Assembly (NCBI RefSeq): GCF_002860165.1
Contig: NZ_PGUZ01000001.1
Span: 1 to 64,000 of the forward strand
DNA: 64,000 nt
Direction: 5' to 3'
From: Bacillus sp. V3-13
GTDB taxonomy: Bacteria; Bacillota; Bacilli; Bacillales; Cytobacillaceae
The position numbers and the translations under genes were made by a program. Under the pieces are notes generated by a model. It was given only the letters and a program-made list of their open reading frames with translations. It had not been told where the DNA came from and ran no database searches. The stretch's first letter is position 1. Each line of letters opens with the position of its first letter. Of this stretch, positions 19,872-29,215 are shown piece after piece.

Positions 19872-20690
19872 ATGACAGTTGAATGGGTAGCTGGACGTCA
19901 ATATGAAGATATTTTATACGAAACATATAACGGTATCGCAAAAATCACGATCAACCGTCCCGAAGTGCGCAATGCATTTCGGCCGAAAACAGTTTCGGAA
20001 TTAATCGATGCATTTGCCTATGCACGCGATGATGAAAAGATCGGCGTGATCGTGTTAACGGGAGCTGGCGATGATGCTTTTTGTTCGGGTGGCGACCAAA
20101 AAGTCCGCGGACATGGTGGATACGTAGGCGATGACCAAATTCCGCGCCTGAACGTTCTTGATTTGCAACGGTTAATCCGCGTTATTCCAAAACCGGTTAT
20201 TGCGATGGTCAAAGGATATGCAATCGGAGGCGGCCATGTGCTCCATATTGTATGTGACTTGACGATTGCTGCGGATAATGCGGTGTTCGGCCAAACCGGG
20301 CCGAAAGTTGGCAGCTTTGATGCGGGATACGGTTCTGGTTATTTGGCGCGAATTGTCGGCCATAAAAAAGCACGCGAAATATGGTACCTGTGCCGGCAAT
20401 ACAATGCCCAGGAAGCTCTTGATATGGGACTTGTCAATACGGTGGTTCCGCTTGACCGGGTTGAAGAGGAAACGATTCAATGGTGTGAAGAAATTCTTGA
20501 AAAAAGCCCGACGGCGATTCGCTTCCTGAAAGCGGCATTCAATGCCGATACGGACGGACTTGCCGGAATCCAGCAGTTTGCCGGTGACGCAACGCTACTC
20601 TATTACACAACAGATGAAGCGAAGGAAGGCCGGGACGCATTCAAAGAAAAACGCAAGCCCGACTTTGGGAAATTCCCGCGTTTTCCGTGA
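19872..20690 (+). CDS. menB: 1,4-dihydroxy-2-naphthoyl-CoA synthase
   Basis: Crotonase-fold enzyme closing the second ring of DHNA-CoA. It has [14 protein letters not shown], the oxyanion segment AIGGGHVLH and the conserved [10 protein letters not shown]...YGSGYL region. The 272-aa length is exactly typical. AAAGGAGG lies nine bases before the ATG. A terminator follows, and menE continues behind it. Confidence 0.97.
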   Translation: MTVEWVAGRQYEDILYETYNGIAKITINRPEVRNAFRPKTVSELIDAFAYARDDEKIGVIVLTGAGDDAFCSGGDQKVRGHGGYVGDDQIPRLNVLDLQRLIRVIPKPVIAMVKGYAIGGGHVLHIVCDLTIAADNAVFGQTGPKVGSFDAGYGSGYLARIVGHKKAREIWYLCRQYNAQEALDMGLVNTVVPLDRVEEETIQWCEEILEKSPTAIRFLKAAFNADTDGLAGIQQFAGDATLLYYTTDEAKEGRDAFKEKRKPDFGKFPRFP

Positions 20691-20700
20691 TCGTTTCGCA

Positions 20701-20732
20701 ACAGCTTGATGGACCTCCATCAGGCTGTTTTT
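20701..20732 (+). terminator. terminator-like hairpin between menB and menE
   Basis: A 13-bp stem, ACAGCTTGATGGA paired with TCCATCAGGCTGT, with a two-base loop, followed by TTTTT. It sits 30-40 bases before menE, so it probably reduces rather than abolishes read-through, or menE has its own promoter. Confidence 0.8.
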
Positions 20733-20766
20733 GTATAATGAAACAAAACGGGACAGAAGGAGGGTG

Positions 20767-22254
20767 TTGATCCTGGATGCACAGCGTATTCCCAATTGGT
20801 TGAAAAAACGCGCAGACCTGACCCCGGACCGTACAGCCCTGTATTTTTCGGGGAAGTCGTACACCTTTAAAGAGCTATATATAGAAGCATTGAAAACGGC
20901 GGCGAAGATTGCCGGAGTAAAGATCGAGACGGGCAGCTATGTCGCCGTTCTTTTAAAAAATCACCCCGATACAGTATTCATTTTATTGGCCTTGCAAATG
21001 CGTGGCATTAAGACGGTCATCCTGAATAACCGGCTGTCGGCGCAGGAACTTTCCTGGCAAATTAGCGACTCTGGTTCCGCTTTTCTCATAACGGAAGAGA
21101 GCTTTAGCCATACAGCTGACGAAATAAGCAAAAAAACGGACAAGACCGCTGTTATCACGAAAGAGCAGCTTTTTGAGCGTAAAGACGGGGACGCCCAGAT
21201 CGTCGACGAATTTTCGTTAGCCGATGTCTGTACGATTATGTACACGTCTGGAACGACCGGCCATCCAAAAGGCGTGGTGCAAACATACGGAAACCATTGG
21301 TGGAGCGCGGTCGGCTCTGCTCTTAATCTTGGCTTGATGGATCAAGATTGCTGGCTCTGCGCGGTCCCCCTTTTTCACATAAGCGGATATTCGATTCTGA
21401 TTCGCAGCATTATTTACGGAATCCCGATCGTCCTTCATGAGAAATTTTCTGCAAAAAGGGTTTTGAACGATATTTCTAAATTCAATGTAACAATCATGTC
21501 AGTCGTCAGTGTCATGCTGGTCAACTTGATTGAAGCGTTACATGAAAACACCCTGCCCGCTTCATTTCGCTGCATGCTCTTAGGAGGCGGACCTGCTCCG
21601 TTGCCGCTTCTTGAAAAATGCAAAAAGAAGGCTATTCCTGTTTACCAGACATACGGGATGACGGAAACAGCCTCGCAAATTGTCACGCTTGCTCCTGAGT
21701 ACAGCTTAACGAAACTCGGCTCTGCAGGGAAACCGTTATTTCCTTCGCAATTAAAAATTGTCGATTTCCTTGGAAATGAAGCGGCCCCAAAAGAAGAAGG
21801 AGAAATCTTTGTAAAGGGTCCGAATGTGACACCAGGTTATTTGCATCACGACAGCGTGATGGATGGTGACGGCTGGCTATCAACCGGAGATATTGGCTTT
21901 CTGGATGACGAAGGCTTTTTATACGTTCTTGACAGACGTTCAGATCTGATTATTTCAGGTGGCGAAAATGTTTACCCTGCTGAGGTTGAAGGCATTCTGT
22001 TATCCCATTTTGAAGTGTCTGATGCAGGTGTGATCGGCATAGATGATTCAAAATGGGGCCAGGTGCCGGCCGCATTCGTCGTCCGCAAAAGTGGATCAAA
22101 AGTAACTGAAGATGATTTGACCGCTTATTGCAGAGAAAAGCTTGCAGGCTATAAGGTTCCGAAAAAAGTGATCTTTGTTGATGGGCTTCCGCGCAATGCC
22201 GCCAATAAACTATTAAGAAGAGAATTGCCCAAGCTGTTAAGAAAGGGGGAATGA
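20767..22254 (+). CDS. menE: o-succinylbenzoate-CoA ligase
   Basis: ANL-family acyl-CoA synthetase that activates OSB with ATP and CoA. The AMP-binding P-loop YTSGTTGHPKG, the TYGMTE motif, and the hinge region LDRRSDLIISGGENVYP are present. The start is uncertain: no ATG lies in frame near AAGGAGG (20758-20764), so GTG 20764, TTG 20767 or CTG 20773 must be used. TTG was chosen; it gives 495 aa, close to the B. subtilis length. Confidence 0.93.
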   Translation: MILDAQRIPNWLKKRADLTPDRTALYFSGKSYTFKELYIEALKTAAKIAGVKIETGSYVAVLLKNHPDTVFILLALQMRGIKTVILNNRLSAQELSWQISDSGSAFLITEESFSHTADEISKKTDKTAVITKEQLFERKDGDAQIVDEFSLADVCTIMYTSGTTGHPKGVVQTYGNHWWSAVGSALNLGLMDQDCWLCAVPLFHISGYSILIRSIIYGIPIVLHEKFSAKRVLNDISKFNVTIMSVVSVMLVNLIEALHENTLPASFRCMLLGGGPAPLPLLEKCKKKAIPVYQTYGMTETASQIVTLAPEYSLTKLGSAGKPLFPSQLKIVDFLGNEAAPKEEGEIFVKGPNVTPGYLHHDSVMDGDGWLSTGDIGFLDDEGFLYVLDRRSDLIISGGENVYPAEVEGILLSHFEVSDAGVIGIDDSKWGQVPAAFVVRKSGSKVTEDDLTAYCREKLAGYKVPKKVIFVDGLPRNAANKLLRRELPKLLRKGE

Positions 22255-22260
22255 ACTCGG

Positions 22261-23367
22261 TTGAATCTAAAAGCAATCGGGCTGTATGTGATAAAAATGC
22301 CATTGAAGCTCCCTTTTTCAACCCATCTTGGCACGGTTGCCGAGCGGGAGGCAATCATTATTGAAGCAATTGATTCAACTGGATTGAAAGGATATGGGGA
22401 GGCTGTCGCTTTTTCTTCGCCATGGTATACAGAAGAAACCGTCCAAACGTGTTATCACGTCTTGAAGGATTTTTTAATTCCGTTGCTACTGGATTCAGAC
22501 ATTATCCACCCTAATCAAGTTGATGTTCTTTTTAAAGGAATCCGCCGAAACCATATGGCAAAGGCTGCCCTTGAAACGGCGGTATGGGATCTTTACGCGA
22601 AACAGAAAAATATGCCGCTCGCAAGGCTTCTTGGCAGCACGGCAACAACGATTCCAGCGGGAGTTGTCGTTGGCGCAAAGACGGCAGCCGCCGCCATCGA
22701 CCAAATAGAGGGTTACATTGAAGAAGGATATTCACGGATTAAAGTAAAAATCAGCCCTGATCACGATTATGCTTTGCTTGCAATGATCAGGGGAAAATTC
22801 CCTGATATTCAGTTGATGGCCGATGCCAATTCAGCTTATACACTTGATGATGTCGAAAAGCTAAAGGCGCTCGATGAATTCGGCCTGTTAATGATTGAGC
22901 AACCGCTTGGCGTGGATGATATCGTCGATCATGCGAAGCTGCAAAAACAGCTAACGACACCGATCTGCCTCGATGAAAGCATCGTTTCTTTTGATGATGC
23001 AAGAAAGGCTGTCGAGCTTGGCAGCTGCCAAGTGATCAATATTAAGATTGGCCGGGTAGGCGGACTGAAAACGGCACTGGCAATCCATGATTACTGTAAA
23101 GACAGGGGAGTTCCGGTCTGGTGCGGCGGGATGCTCGAATTTGGCGTTTCCCGGGCCCATAATATTGCCATGGCTGGTTTGCCGGGGTTCACCATTCCAG
23201 GAGATATTTCTTCATCCAGCCGCTACTGGGAAGAGGATATTATCGTCCCGGAGGTTACCGTTCGTAATGGGGCTATTGAGGTACCAGATCAGCCTGGAAT
23301 CGGCTTTGAAATCAATTATAAGCGTCTTAAGGCAGCGTGCAGCTTTGAAGAAATGTTTAGATTATAG
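22261..23367 (+). CDS. menC: o-succinylbenzoate synthase
   Basis: Enolase-superfamily dehydratase making OSB from SHCHC. It has the catalytic KVK motif (IKVKISP), metal ligands in ADANSAY, IEQPL and DES, and the second base in INIKIGRVGG. The family includes N-acylamino-acid racemases, but the operon decides for MenC. TTG start six bases after the menE stop. Last gene of the men operon. Confidence 0.95.
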   Translation: MNLKAIGLYVIKMPLKLPFSTHLGTVAEREAIIIEAIDSTGLKGYGEAVAFSSPWYTEETVQTCYHVLKDFLIPLLLDSDIIHPNQVDVLFKGIRRNHMAKAALETAVWDLYAKQKNMPLARLLGSTATTIPAGVVVGAKTAAAAIDQIEGYIEEGYSRIKVKISPDHDYALLAMIRGKFPDIQLMADANSAYTLDDVEKLKALDEFGLLMIEQPLGVDDIVDHAKLQKQLTTPICLDESIVSFDDARKAVELGSCQVINIKIGRVGGLKTALAIHDYCKDRGVPVWCGGMLEFGVSRAHNIAMAGLPGFTIPGDISSSSRYWEEDIIVPEVTVRNGAIEVPDQPGIGFEINYKRLKAACSFEEMFRL

Positions 23368-23376
23368 AGTCCTTTT

Positions 23377-23417
23377 TGAAAACGGAGTTCACTATGATAA
23401 GGTGTTCTCCGTTTTCA
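23377..23417 (+). terminator. hairpin after menC
   Basis: TGAAAACGGAG pairs with CTCCGTTTTCA around a 19-base loop, ten bases after the stop. The T-run is poor, so termination may be partial. Confidence 0.6.
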
Positions 23418-23496
23418 TGATAATCAGGAGACAATTTCAGCATGTCATCTTGGAAATAAATAGGACGGATTTAAAAACCGGATTGCTCGAAAAAGA

Positions 23497-23521
23497 AAAC
23501 AGGCAGGGATTCTGCCTGTTT
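23497..23521 (-). terminator. terminator of the DUF1540 gene
   Basis: AAACAGGCAG and CTGCCTGTTT pair with a five-base loop. On the minus strand a TTTTCTTTTT tract follows. Confidence 0.8.
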
Positions 23522-23530
23522 GATCGTTGC

Positions 23531-23683
23531 TCAGGAGGGTTTGAATGTTTTACAATCTGTTTCACGGCTGTTATCCGCCTGCTTGCCTGTGTGGCTTACT
23601 ACATATATTCTCTCGGCACCACAGCGGTTCCCGTGTTCCCAATACGTGCAGTTATTTACTTCGCACAATACGTCTTTTGCCAT
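23531..23683 (-). CDS. small Cys-rich DUF1540 protein
   Basis: A 50-aa protein starting MAKDVLCEVNNCTYW and ending ETDCKTFKPS. It has four Cys (7, 12, 21, 44), spaced as in DUF1540 proteins of Bacillaceae and clostridia, probably binding a metal. AAAGGAGTG precedes the ATG by seven bases, and a terminator follows the stop by nine bases. Function is unknown; related genes are often sporulation-expressed. It is easily missed because of its size. Confidence 0.85.
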   Translation of the reverse strand: MAKDVLCEVNNCTYWEHGNRCGAERIYVVSHTGKQADNSRETDCKTFKPS

Positions 23684-23784
23684 CTTGTATCACTCCTTTA
23701 AAATGGTGGATACATGAATAGGTTTTGACGAATCTGCGCCGCCCATACGTAACAATAATAGAAAGGGTAACCGGCAAATAATGG

Positions 23785-24825
23785 TTAAGGTGCTTTTTTT
23801 TGCCGCAAATAGCGCTTGTCATTCATAAATAAGCTCCAAAAGTAAATAAAGCCGGGGAACAGAATCAAAAATCCGACTATGTACGTAATAAACACTGCCT
23901 GAAAGGAGTTAGGGTCCGTGAAACCTGACTGGATCGTTACTTCCGGATAAACGATATATGGCAGGTGGGCCTTTCCGTACACATAGCTTGCTGCGAGATA
24001 TTGAAGGGTGGTAGCAATCATCGCAGCGCGCGGCATTCCCTTAACTCCTTTAGTGGTGAACGATGGCAGAAACAGGGCGAGGCCGGCAATAAAAAAAAGT
24101 ACAACTGAAATGATCAGCAAGTTTAAATCGCCAAGCATTTTATGATAAAGCCATTCCGCTTCATTCTCCATTGTCACCATGATCATAAAAGCCATCAAAA
24201 GCGAGACAGGTCCGAGCATTAATGCATCTCTCCTGTATACATAGTATGCTTCCATAGCATTTGATGCCTTCGAGTAGTCTGCAAGCAAGAGCGATGACAA
24301 ATAAAGCGTACTGCTTACGGCAAAAGCAACAAACGCATACTCATGCGGGCTCGTAAACAGTTTGCCTAAATTGAGCGTTTGGCCGTCGTCTGTAAACTCG
24401 ACAAACTCGCCATGGGTAATCGGCAGGACGCTGATCAACAGCCCGGGAATGAGAATTCCTGTAATCCCCGAAATATACGTTAAGACTTTTCGATATTCCT
24501 CAGCGATGTTTGAAAAAACAAGAAAGGCGCTTCGGATTGCGAGAAGCAGCAGAATCATGCTTCCAGGGACGAGCAGGACGGTACCAAGCGTATACGCAGC
24601 TCCGGGAAATAGACTGTAGACTGCGACAACGAGTGCGACAATAAACGTGTTTGTTACTTCCCATGTCGGCGACAGGTAGCGGTTTGCAATATTTGTGGCC
24701 TTTGTTTTTTTTTTATTAAAATAAATCATCGACCAGAAGCCGGCGCCAAAATCCATCGTGGCCATCACAGCATAGATAAAAACGAATCCCCATAGTACTG
24801 TGATGGCCAGTAGTGCATCTGTCAT
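23785..24825 (-). CDS. ythB: bd-type menaquinol oxidase subunit II (YthB-like)
   Basis: A 346-aa membrane protein with about eight or nine segments, of the CydB family. It pairs with the cydA-like gene directly upstream (15-bp gap). It resembles B. subtilis YthB and the Geobacillus bb'-type CbdB more than E. coli CydB. Role: structural partner of the haem subunit in reducing oxygen with menaquinol, without proton pumping. Confidence 0.88.
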   Translation of the reverse strand: MTDALLAITVLWGFVFIYAVMATMDFGAGFWSMIYFNKKKTKATNIANRYLSPTWEVTNTFIVALVVAVYSLFPGAAYTLGTVLLVPGSMILLLLAIRSAFLVFSNIAEEYRKVLTYISGITGILIPGLLISVLPITHGEFVEFTDDGQTLNLGKLFTSPHEYAFVAFAVSSTLYLSSLLLADYSKASNAMEAYYVYRRDALMLGPVSLLMAFMIMVTMENEAEWLYHKMLGDLNLLIISVVLFFIAGLALFLPSFTTKGVKGMPRAAMIATTLQYLAASYVYGKAHLPYIVYPEVTIQSGFTDPNSFQAVFITYIVGFLILFPGFIYFWSLFMNDKRYLRQKKAP

Positions 24826-24840
24826 GTTGTTTCACCCTTT

Positions 24841-26202
24841 TTAAGTATTGGATCCGTACAGTGGCACGCCTTTTTGCTCGGCACGGTTCAAATCATCGAG
24901 AACGGTGTTCCGTTTAAAATAATAGAGCAACACAAAAACAACTGCAGCCCCGAGTACAGCATAGACGGCAGCAAACAGAATAAAGAGAAGCCCGAGGTTA
25001 CCTGTCGTTGTCGCAGAATCCTCTGTCAATAAGGCCCTGTAAATTGTCCACGGCTGCCGGCCGGTGCAGGCAAAGATCCAGCCGAATTCGATGCCCAATA
25101 CCGCTAATGGCCCGGATGCCACAAACATCCACATGAGAAAGCGGGGAAACCTTTCTTTTTTCAAAAACTTGTTCCATATAAACGCAACGAGCGAAAGCAA
25201 AATTAACAGCGTGCCGATTCCAACCATTCCATTAAATAATGTGTGCACAAAAAGCGGCGGCCATTCTTCCCTCGGAAAATCATTTAAGCCGACGACTACT
25301 GTATCAAAGCTGTTTCCTGCCAAAAAGCTAAGCGCCCACGGAATTTCAACACCCCATTTCACTTCCTGCGTTTCGGGATCGGTAAAGCCGCCAACCGTTA
25401 ACGGTGCATAAGACTGCGTTTCAAACAGCCCTTCAGCGGCAGCGAGCTTCTCCGGCTGGTATTCATGAAGGTATTGGGCTGCTGCATGGCCATTAAATGC
25501 GGTGAAAAGCGAAAAAATGCCGCCAATAACCAAGCTTAGCATCAACGCTTTATGGTGAAATTTATAAACCCGGGTACCAAAGTCACTTCGCAGCAATTTA
25601 AACGCGGCAACCGATGCGACGACGAAAGCTCCAGTCAAATAAGCGGAAAGAGCAACGTGAACAGCATTCACAAAAAAGCCCGGATTAAAGAAAGCTGCCC
25701 ATGGGTCGACGTCCACGATTTGGCCATTGCGAATATTAAATCCGGTCGGGCTTCCCTGAAAGGCATGAACGTTTGTAATTAAGACGGCGGAGGCGACGGC
25801 GCCCAACGCGACCAGTGAGAGACTGGCTATTCTTGCCCATGGCGGTATCCGTTCTGCCGCATACACATAGATCGACATGAACAAGGCTTCAATAAAAAAG
25901 GCGTAGATTTCAATTTGAAATGGCAGCGCCATCACTCTTCCGATGACTTCCATAAACCCCGGCCACAATAAAGACAGCTGGGTGCCGGCAATCGTCCCGG
26001 TCGGAATGCCGACGCCAAGCAAAACAGCGAACGCTTTCGTCCATCTTTTTGCCATCACCACATAATCCTGGTCCTTTGTTTTTTGGTAAAGGAGCTCAGC
26101 CGTCAGCATCATTAACGGCAACCCAACGCCAATCGTTGCAAAAATAATATGAAATCCCATCGTTGTCCCAAATAAAGAACGGGCAATCAGCAAATCATCC
26201 AT
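24841..26202 (-). CDS. ythA: bd-type menaquinol oxidase subunit I (YthA-like)
   Basis: A 453-aa CydA-family haem protein. The N-terminal haem-ligand region GFHIIFATIG places His18 as a likely b595/d ligand. The GRQPW motif near residue 390 is conserved. The Q-loop is short, as in YthA, CbdA and cyanide-insensitive oxidases. Upstream DNA (26203-26412) has several TTCACA half-sites but no complete Rex operator that I could find. Confidence 0.9.
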   Translation of the reverse strand: MDDLLIARSLFGTTMGFHIIFATIGVGLPLMMLTAELLYQKTKDQDYVVMAKRWTKAFAVLLGVGIPTGTIAGTQLSLLWPGFMEVIGRVMALPFQIEIYAFFIEALFMSIYVYAAERIPPWARIASLSLVALGAVASAVLITNVHAFQGSPTGFNIRNGQIVDVDPWAAFFNPGFFVNAVHVALSAYLTGAFVVASVAAFKLLRSDFGTRVYKFHHKALMLSLVIGGIFSLFTAFNGHAAAQYLHEYQPEKLAAAEGLFETQSYAPLTVGGFTDPETQEVKWGVEIPWALSFLAGNSFDTVVVGLNDFPREEWPPLFVHTLFNGMVGIGTLLILLSLVAFIWNKFLKKERFPRFLMWMFVASGPLAVLGIEFGWIFACTGRQPWTIYRALLTEDSATTTGNLGLLFILFAAVYAVLGAAVVFVLLYYFKRNTVLDDLNRAEQKGVPLYGSNT

Positions 26203-26412
26203 CCATAATCTCCCCTTCCATTGTGGTTCACATTTAAAGCATAGTGTTTACAATAGAGAGATAAATATGTAAAAGTTTCCTTATTTTGCTGTAACTTGCG
26301 CCAAAAACCGGGAACAAGTTTTTGAGCAAATAACCGGTAACCTTCAAGGATGAACGAGCTTTTTTCTTGTAAGAAACGGACAATAAGTTCACAATTTTAT
26401 CATGTTCACATT

Positions 26413-26440
26413 AAAAAAACCTCCAATGAAGGAGGTTTTT
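26413..26440 (-). terminator. terminator of the zinc-binding lipoprotein gene
   Basis: AAAAAACCTCC and GGAGGTTTTT with a six-base loop. It overlaps the TAA stop, and T residues follow on the minus strand. Confidence 0.9.
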
Positions 26441-27491
26441 ATCCGTTTAACGCTTTTTCCAATGTCTCAATATTTTTTTTCATGATTGTAAGATAATTTT
26501 CTTGTGCTTTTATATCTTTTTCGGTTAAGGTTGAGAGATTATGGAGGGTCATCGTTTCGGCACCGATTTCTTTTTGGACAATCTCACTGAACTTTGAGCT
26601 GACATTCTGCTCTGTCAATACATAGCTAAGTCCGTGCTCATCGGCAAGTGCAATAATTTTCTCCAGGTCTCTCTGTGTTGGTTCATTTGCTGTTGATATG
26701 CCGGAAATGCTGAGTTGCTCAATCCCGTAGCGTTTTTCCCAATATCCGTAAGCGGCATGGGAAACAATGATTTCTTTATGGCTTGCTGTTTCGACAACCT
26801 TTTCAAAGTCCTGGTGAAGCTCATCAAGCTCGCCGGCAAGTTTATCAAAGTTTTCCTGGAATAAACTTGCCTGTCCGGGCAGCTTTTCGGTTAACGCTTC
26901 TTTAATGGCTTCTGCAAGCTTAATGGAGTATAGGGGATCAAGCCACACATGGGGATCAACATCGTGATCATGTCCGTCGTCGTCAGCGTGGCTGCCGGAA
27001 TTTGCATTTCCTTCTGTGTGTTCAGTCTTGTCCCCATGCTCATGCGCTTCGGCTTCGGCATGATCAGCCTCTCCTTCATGAGTCTGCACATCGTGGTCGG
27101 CATGCACAGGATCGTGGTCGCCGGCGTTTAGCTCGACATGATCACCGGCAGCAACAAAGGTAACTTTTTCATTTTCCAAAGTTTTTTTCGCGTTTTCGAC
27201 AAAGCCTTCCAGCCCGAGGCCAATGTAAACAAACGCATCTGCTTCCGCCAACTCAAGCATATCTTTTTGGGAAGGTTCAAAAGTGTGTTCATCAGCTCCA
27301 GGAGGATAAATTGTTTGGACATCGACATATTTGCCGCCGATTCTTTCTGTAAAATATTGAAGCGGGTAAACAGTCGTGTACACTTTTACAGTCTGATCTT
27401 CCCCCTGTTCCGGTGTTTCTTCGTTATTGCAGCCTGATAAAAACAGGCTGAGTGGGAGTAAAAAAGAGATAAAAACAAATAATTTTTTCAT
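26439..27491 (-). CDS. znuA: zinc ABC transporter solute-binding lipoprotein
   Basis: ZnuA/AdcA-type receptor delivering zinc to an ABC importer. A 350-aa lipoprotein with lipobox ending in Cys21. A His/Asp/Glu-rich loop spans about 115-175, typical of zinc receptors, and DPHVWLDP follows. No permease or ATPase gene is adjacent, so it must dock to components encoded elsewhere. B. subtilis znuA is likewise Zur-controlled, but there it is next to znuC and znuB. A Zur-like operator lies just upstream. Confidence 0.9.
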   Translation of the reverse strand: MKKLFVFISFLLPLSLFLSGCNNEETPEQGEDQTVKVYTTVYPLQYFTERIGGKYVDVQTIYPPGADEHTFEPSQKDMLELAEADAFVYIGLGLEGFVENAKKTLENEKVTFVAAGDHVELNAGDHDPVHADHDVQTHEGEADHAEAEAHEHGDKTEHTEGNANSGSHADDDGHDHDVDPHVWLDPLYSIKLAEAIKEALTEKLPGQASLFQENFDKLAGELDELHQDFEKVVETASHKEIIVSHAAYGYWEKRYGIEQLSISGISTANEPTQRDLEKIIALADEHGLSYVLTEQNVSSKFSEIVQKEIGAETMTLHNLSTLTEKDIKAQENYLTIMKKNIETLEKALNG

Positions 27492-27513
27492 AATGGCTCC
27501 TTCCTGTTGTGAG

Positions 27514-27534
27514 AATTCGTATTCATTCCGATTT
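27514..27534 (-). promoter_or_regulatory. Zur box upstream of znuA
   Basis: On the minus strand the 21 bases begin AAATCGGAAT and end ATACGAATT. They match the Bacillus Zur consensus (AAATCGTAAT-N-ATTACGATTT) at 17 of 20 defined positions. It lies 23 bp before the start codon, where a repressor would block the promoter or early transcription. Confidence 0.65.
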
Positions 27535-27602
27535 AAGTGGGAAAAAATTTGTGAGTAAACTCGGCTTTAGTTTTCAAAATGGCAGTTTAATAGATAATAC
27601 GG

Positions 27603-27631
27603 AATCGTTACGATTTATCCTACTGTATAAT
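27603..27631 (+). promoter_or_regulatory. palindrome and -10 box before the carbonic anhydrase gene
   Basis: AATCG-TTA-CGATT (27603-27615) is followed by TATAAT at 27626-27631, reading toward the carbonic anhydrase. The half TAAATCGTAA on the minus strand equals one arm of the Zur consensus; the other arm does not match. If bound, zinc status could control the carbonic anhydrase. Confidence 0.4.
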
Positions 27632-27748
27632 ACATAAGATCATCTGAAAATGCAAGGATAAAAATTGGTTGTTTTTGCGATTATTATGTATTATGTATTA
27701 TGTATTCTAAATAGAAGGAAATATAAATAATTATAGAAGGTGATGAAG

Positions 27749-28312
27749 TTGAAGCTGCTTAATGAAATCCTGGCTTATAATGAACAATTTGTTGAGGAAA
27801 AAAAATATGAGGAGTTTGTGACCACGAAGTTCCCGAATAAACGGATGGTGATTCTCACCTGTATGGATACCCGTTTGCTCGAGTTACTGCCGAAGGCATT
27901 AAACGTCGGCAACGGGGATGTAAAGCTTGTTAAAAATGCCGGAGCTCTTATTATGCATCCATTCGGAAGTATTATGAGAAGTATACTGATTGCGATCTAC
28001 GAATTGCAGGCAGAGGAAGTATTTATCATCGGCCACCATGATTGCGGGATGAGCGGAATAAGGGCAGAAAATGTGATGGAAAAAATGATGGAGCGGGGCG
28101 TCAAAAAAGAAACGCTTGAGACCCTCGGCTATTCTGGTATTGATATATCGGAGTGGCTGCATGGCTTTAACAATGTCAGTGAAAGTGTCGCACACAGTGT
28201 AGAAATCGTAAAAAAGCATCCATTATTGCCGGCCGACATTCCGGTCCATGGGCTTGTGATTGATCCGGAAACAGGGAAGCTTGATTTGGTCGTAAACGGT
28301 TATAATGACTAA
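27749..28312 (+). CDS. ytiB: beta-carbonic anhydrase (YtiB-like)
   Basis: Zinc enzyme interconverting CO2 and bicarbonate. The zinc ligands of the beta class are visible: Cys and Asp in CMDTR, His and Cys in HHDCG. Length is 187 aa from a TTG (27749) preceded by GAAGGTGA; GTG 27740 and ATG 27743 are alternatives nearer the site. In B. subtilis ytiB lies in the same neighbourhood (yth-yti-ytj). Confidence 0.88.
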   Translation: MKLLNEILAYNEQFVEEKKYEEFVTTKFPNKRMVILTCMDTRLLELLPKALNVGNGDVKLVKNAGALIMHPFGSIMRSILIAIYELQAEEVFIIGHHDCGMSGIRAENVMEKMMERGVKKETLETLGYSGIDISEWLHGFNNVSESVAHSVEIVKKHPLLPADIPVHGLVIDPETGKLDLVVNGYND

Positions 28313-28539
28313 TCCTTCACCTTTTTCTCGGGTACCGGATCAAAGCCGCCCGGATGAAACGGGTGGCATTTGACAATTCGTTTAAGTGTCAGCCATGCCC
28401 CTTTGAATGGGCCGAACCTTTTCACCGACTCAAGGCCATACTGGGAGCAGGTTGGATAAAACCGGCATGTCGGCGGCTTTAAGGGTGAAATCACGGTTTG
28501 ATAAAAACGGATCAGGCCGATCAATAGCTTTTGCAGCAT
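28309..28539 (-). CDS. ytjA: membrane protein insertion efficiency factor YidD
   Basis: A 76-aa YidD-family protein with an amphipathic N-terminus, the signature [10 protein letters not shown] with two Cys, and [13 protein letters not shown]. It assists insertion by YidC-type proteins at the inner face of the membrane. Its stop overlaps the convergent carbonic anhydrase stop by 4 bp. Confidence 0.93.
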   Translation of the reverse strand: MLQKLLIGLIRFYQTVISPLKPPTCRFYPTCSQYGLESVKRFGPFKGAWLTLKRIVKCHPFHPGGFDPVPEKKVKD

Positions 28540-28687
28540 TGCACATCAGGCTCACTTTCAATGGTATCAAACAAAAGATATCATAAAATTTGGATCGCGT
28601 CTAAATTAATAAAAATCCGTTTAATTAGATGAAAAAACTCGGAATTTGCGTTATGATAGACATAGACAAAAAAAGGAGTGATGATTC

Positions 28688-29161
28688 ATGCCTTCAGTTG
28701 AAAGCTTTGATTTAGATCATAATGCCGTTAAAGCACCTTATGTCAGACACTGCGGCGTTCATAAAGTTGGCAGCGACGGAGTTGTAAATAAATTCGATAT
28801 CCGTTTTATCCAGCCAAATAAGGGCGCGATGAAACCAGATGCCATTCATACACTCGAGCATTTGCTCGCCTTCAATATTCGCAAGCATGCGGAAAAATAT
28901 GAACATTTTGATATTATTGATATTTCACCAATGGGCTGCCAGACAGGCTACTACCTTGTCGTTAGCGGTGAGCCGAAAGTCGAAGAAATTATCGGCCTTT
29001 TGGAAGACACCATGAAGGATGCTGTTGAAATTACTGATATTCCTGCGGCAAATGAACGCCAGTGCGGCCAGGCCAAATTGCATGATCTTGAAGGAGCGAA
29101 ACGCCTGATGCGCTTCTGGCTGGAACAAAGCAAAGAAGATTTAAAACAAGTATTTGCCTAA
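28688..29161 (+). CDS. luxS: S-ribosylhomocysteine lyase
   Basis: Cleaves S-ribosylhomocysteine to homocysteine and DPD, the precursor of AI-2. A 157-aa metalloenzyme with the HTLEHLLA metal motif (His54, His58), a catalytic Glu within it, and a conserved Cys in MGCQTG; the third ligand is the Cys in ERQCGQ. AAAAGGAGTGATG precedes the start. It has its own terminator. Confidence 0.97.
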   Translation: MPSVESFDLDHNAVKAPYVRHCGVHKVGSDGVVNKFDIRFIQPNKGAMKPDAIHTLEHLLAFNIRKHAEKYEHFDIIDISPMGCQTGYYLVVSGEPKVEEIIGLLEDTMKDAVEITDIPAANERQCGQAKLHDLEGAKRLMRFWLEQSKEDLKQVFA

Positions 29162-29168
29162 ATAGACG

Positions 29169-29199
29169 AAGAACTGGCTCCGTACGAGTCAGTTCTTTT
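29169..29199 (+). terminator. terminator of luxS
   Basis: AAGAACTGGCTC pairs with GAGTCAGTTCTT around five bases, followed by TTTTG. Confidence 0.88.
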
Positions 29200-29215
29200 G
29201 TTATTTTAAAGTGTC

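Noticed and set aside
23087-23701. A 204-codon forward frame over the end of menC
   Set aside because: It overlaps menC in another frame and runs antisense through the DUF1540 gene; no protein features.
23684-23760. An 18-codon frame (MGGADSSKPIHV...) ending in the ribosome binding site of the DUF1540 gene
   Set aside because: Tempting as a leader peptide, but it has no ribosome binding site and no regulatory structure around it.
26203-26412. Rex operator before the quinol oxidase genes
   Set aside because: Several TTCACA half-sites exist, but none is paired with the right spacing.
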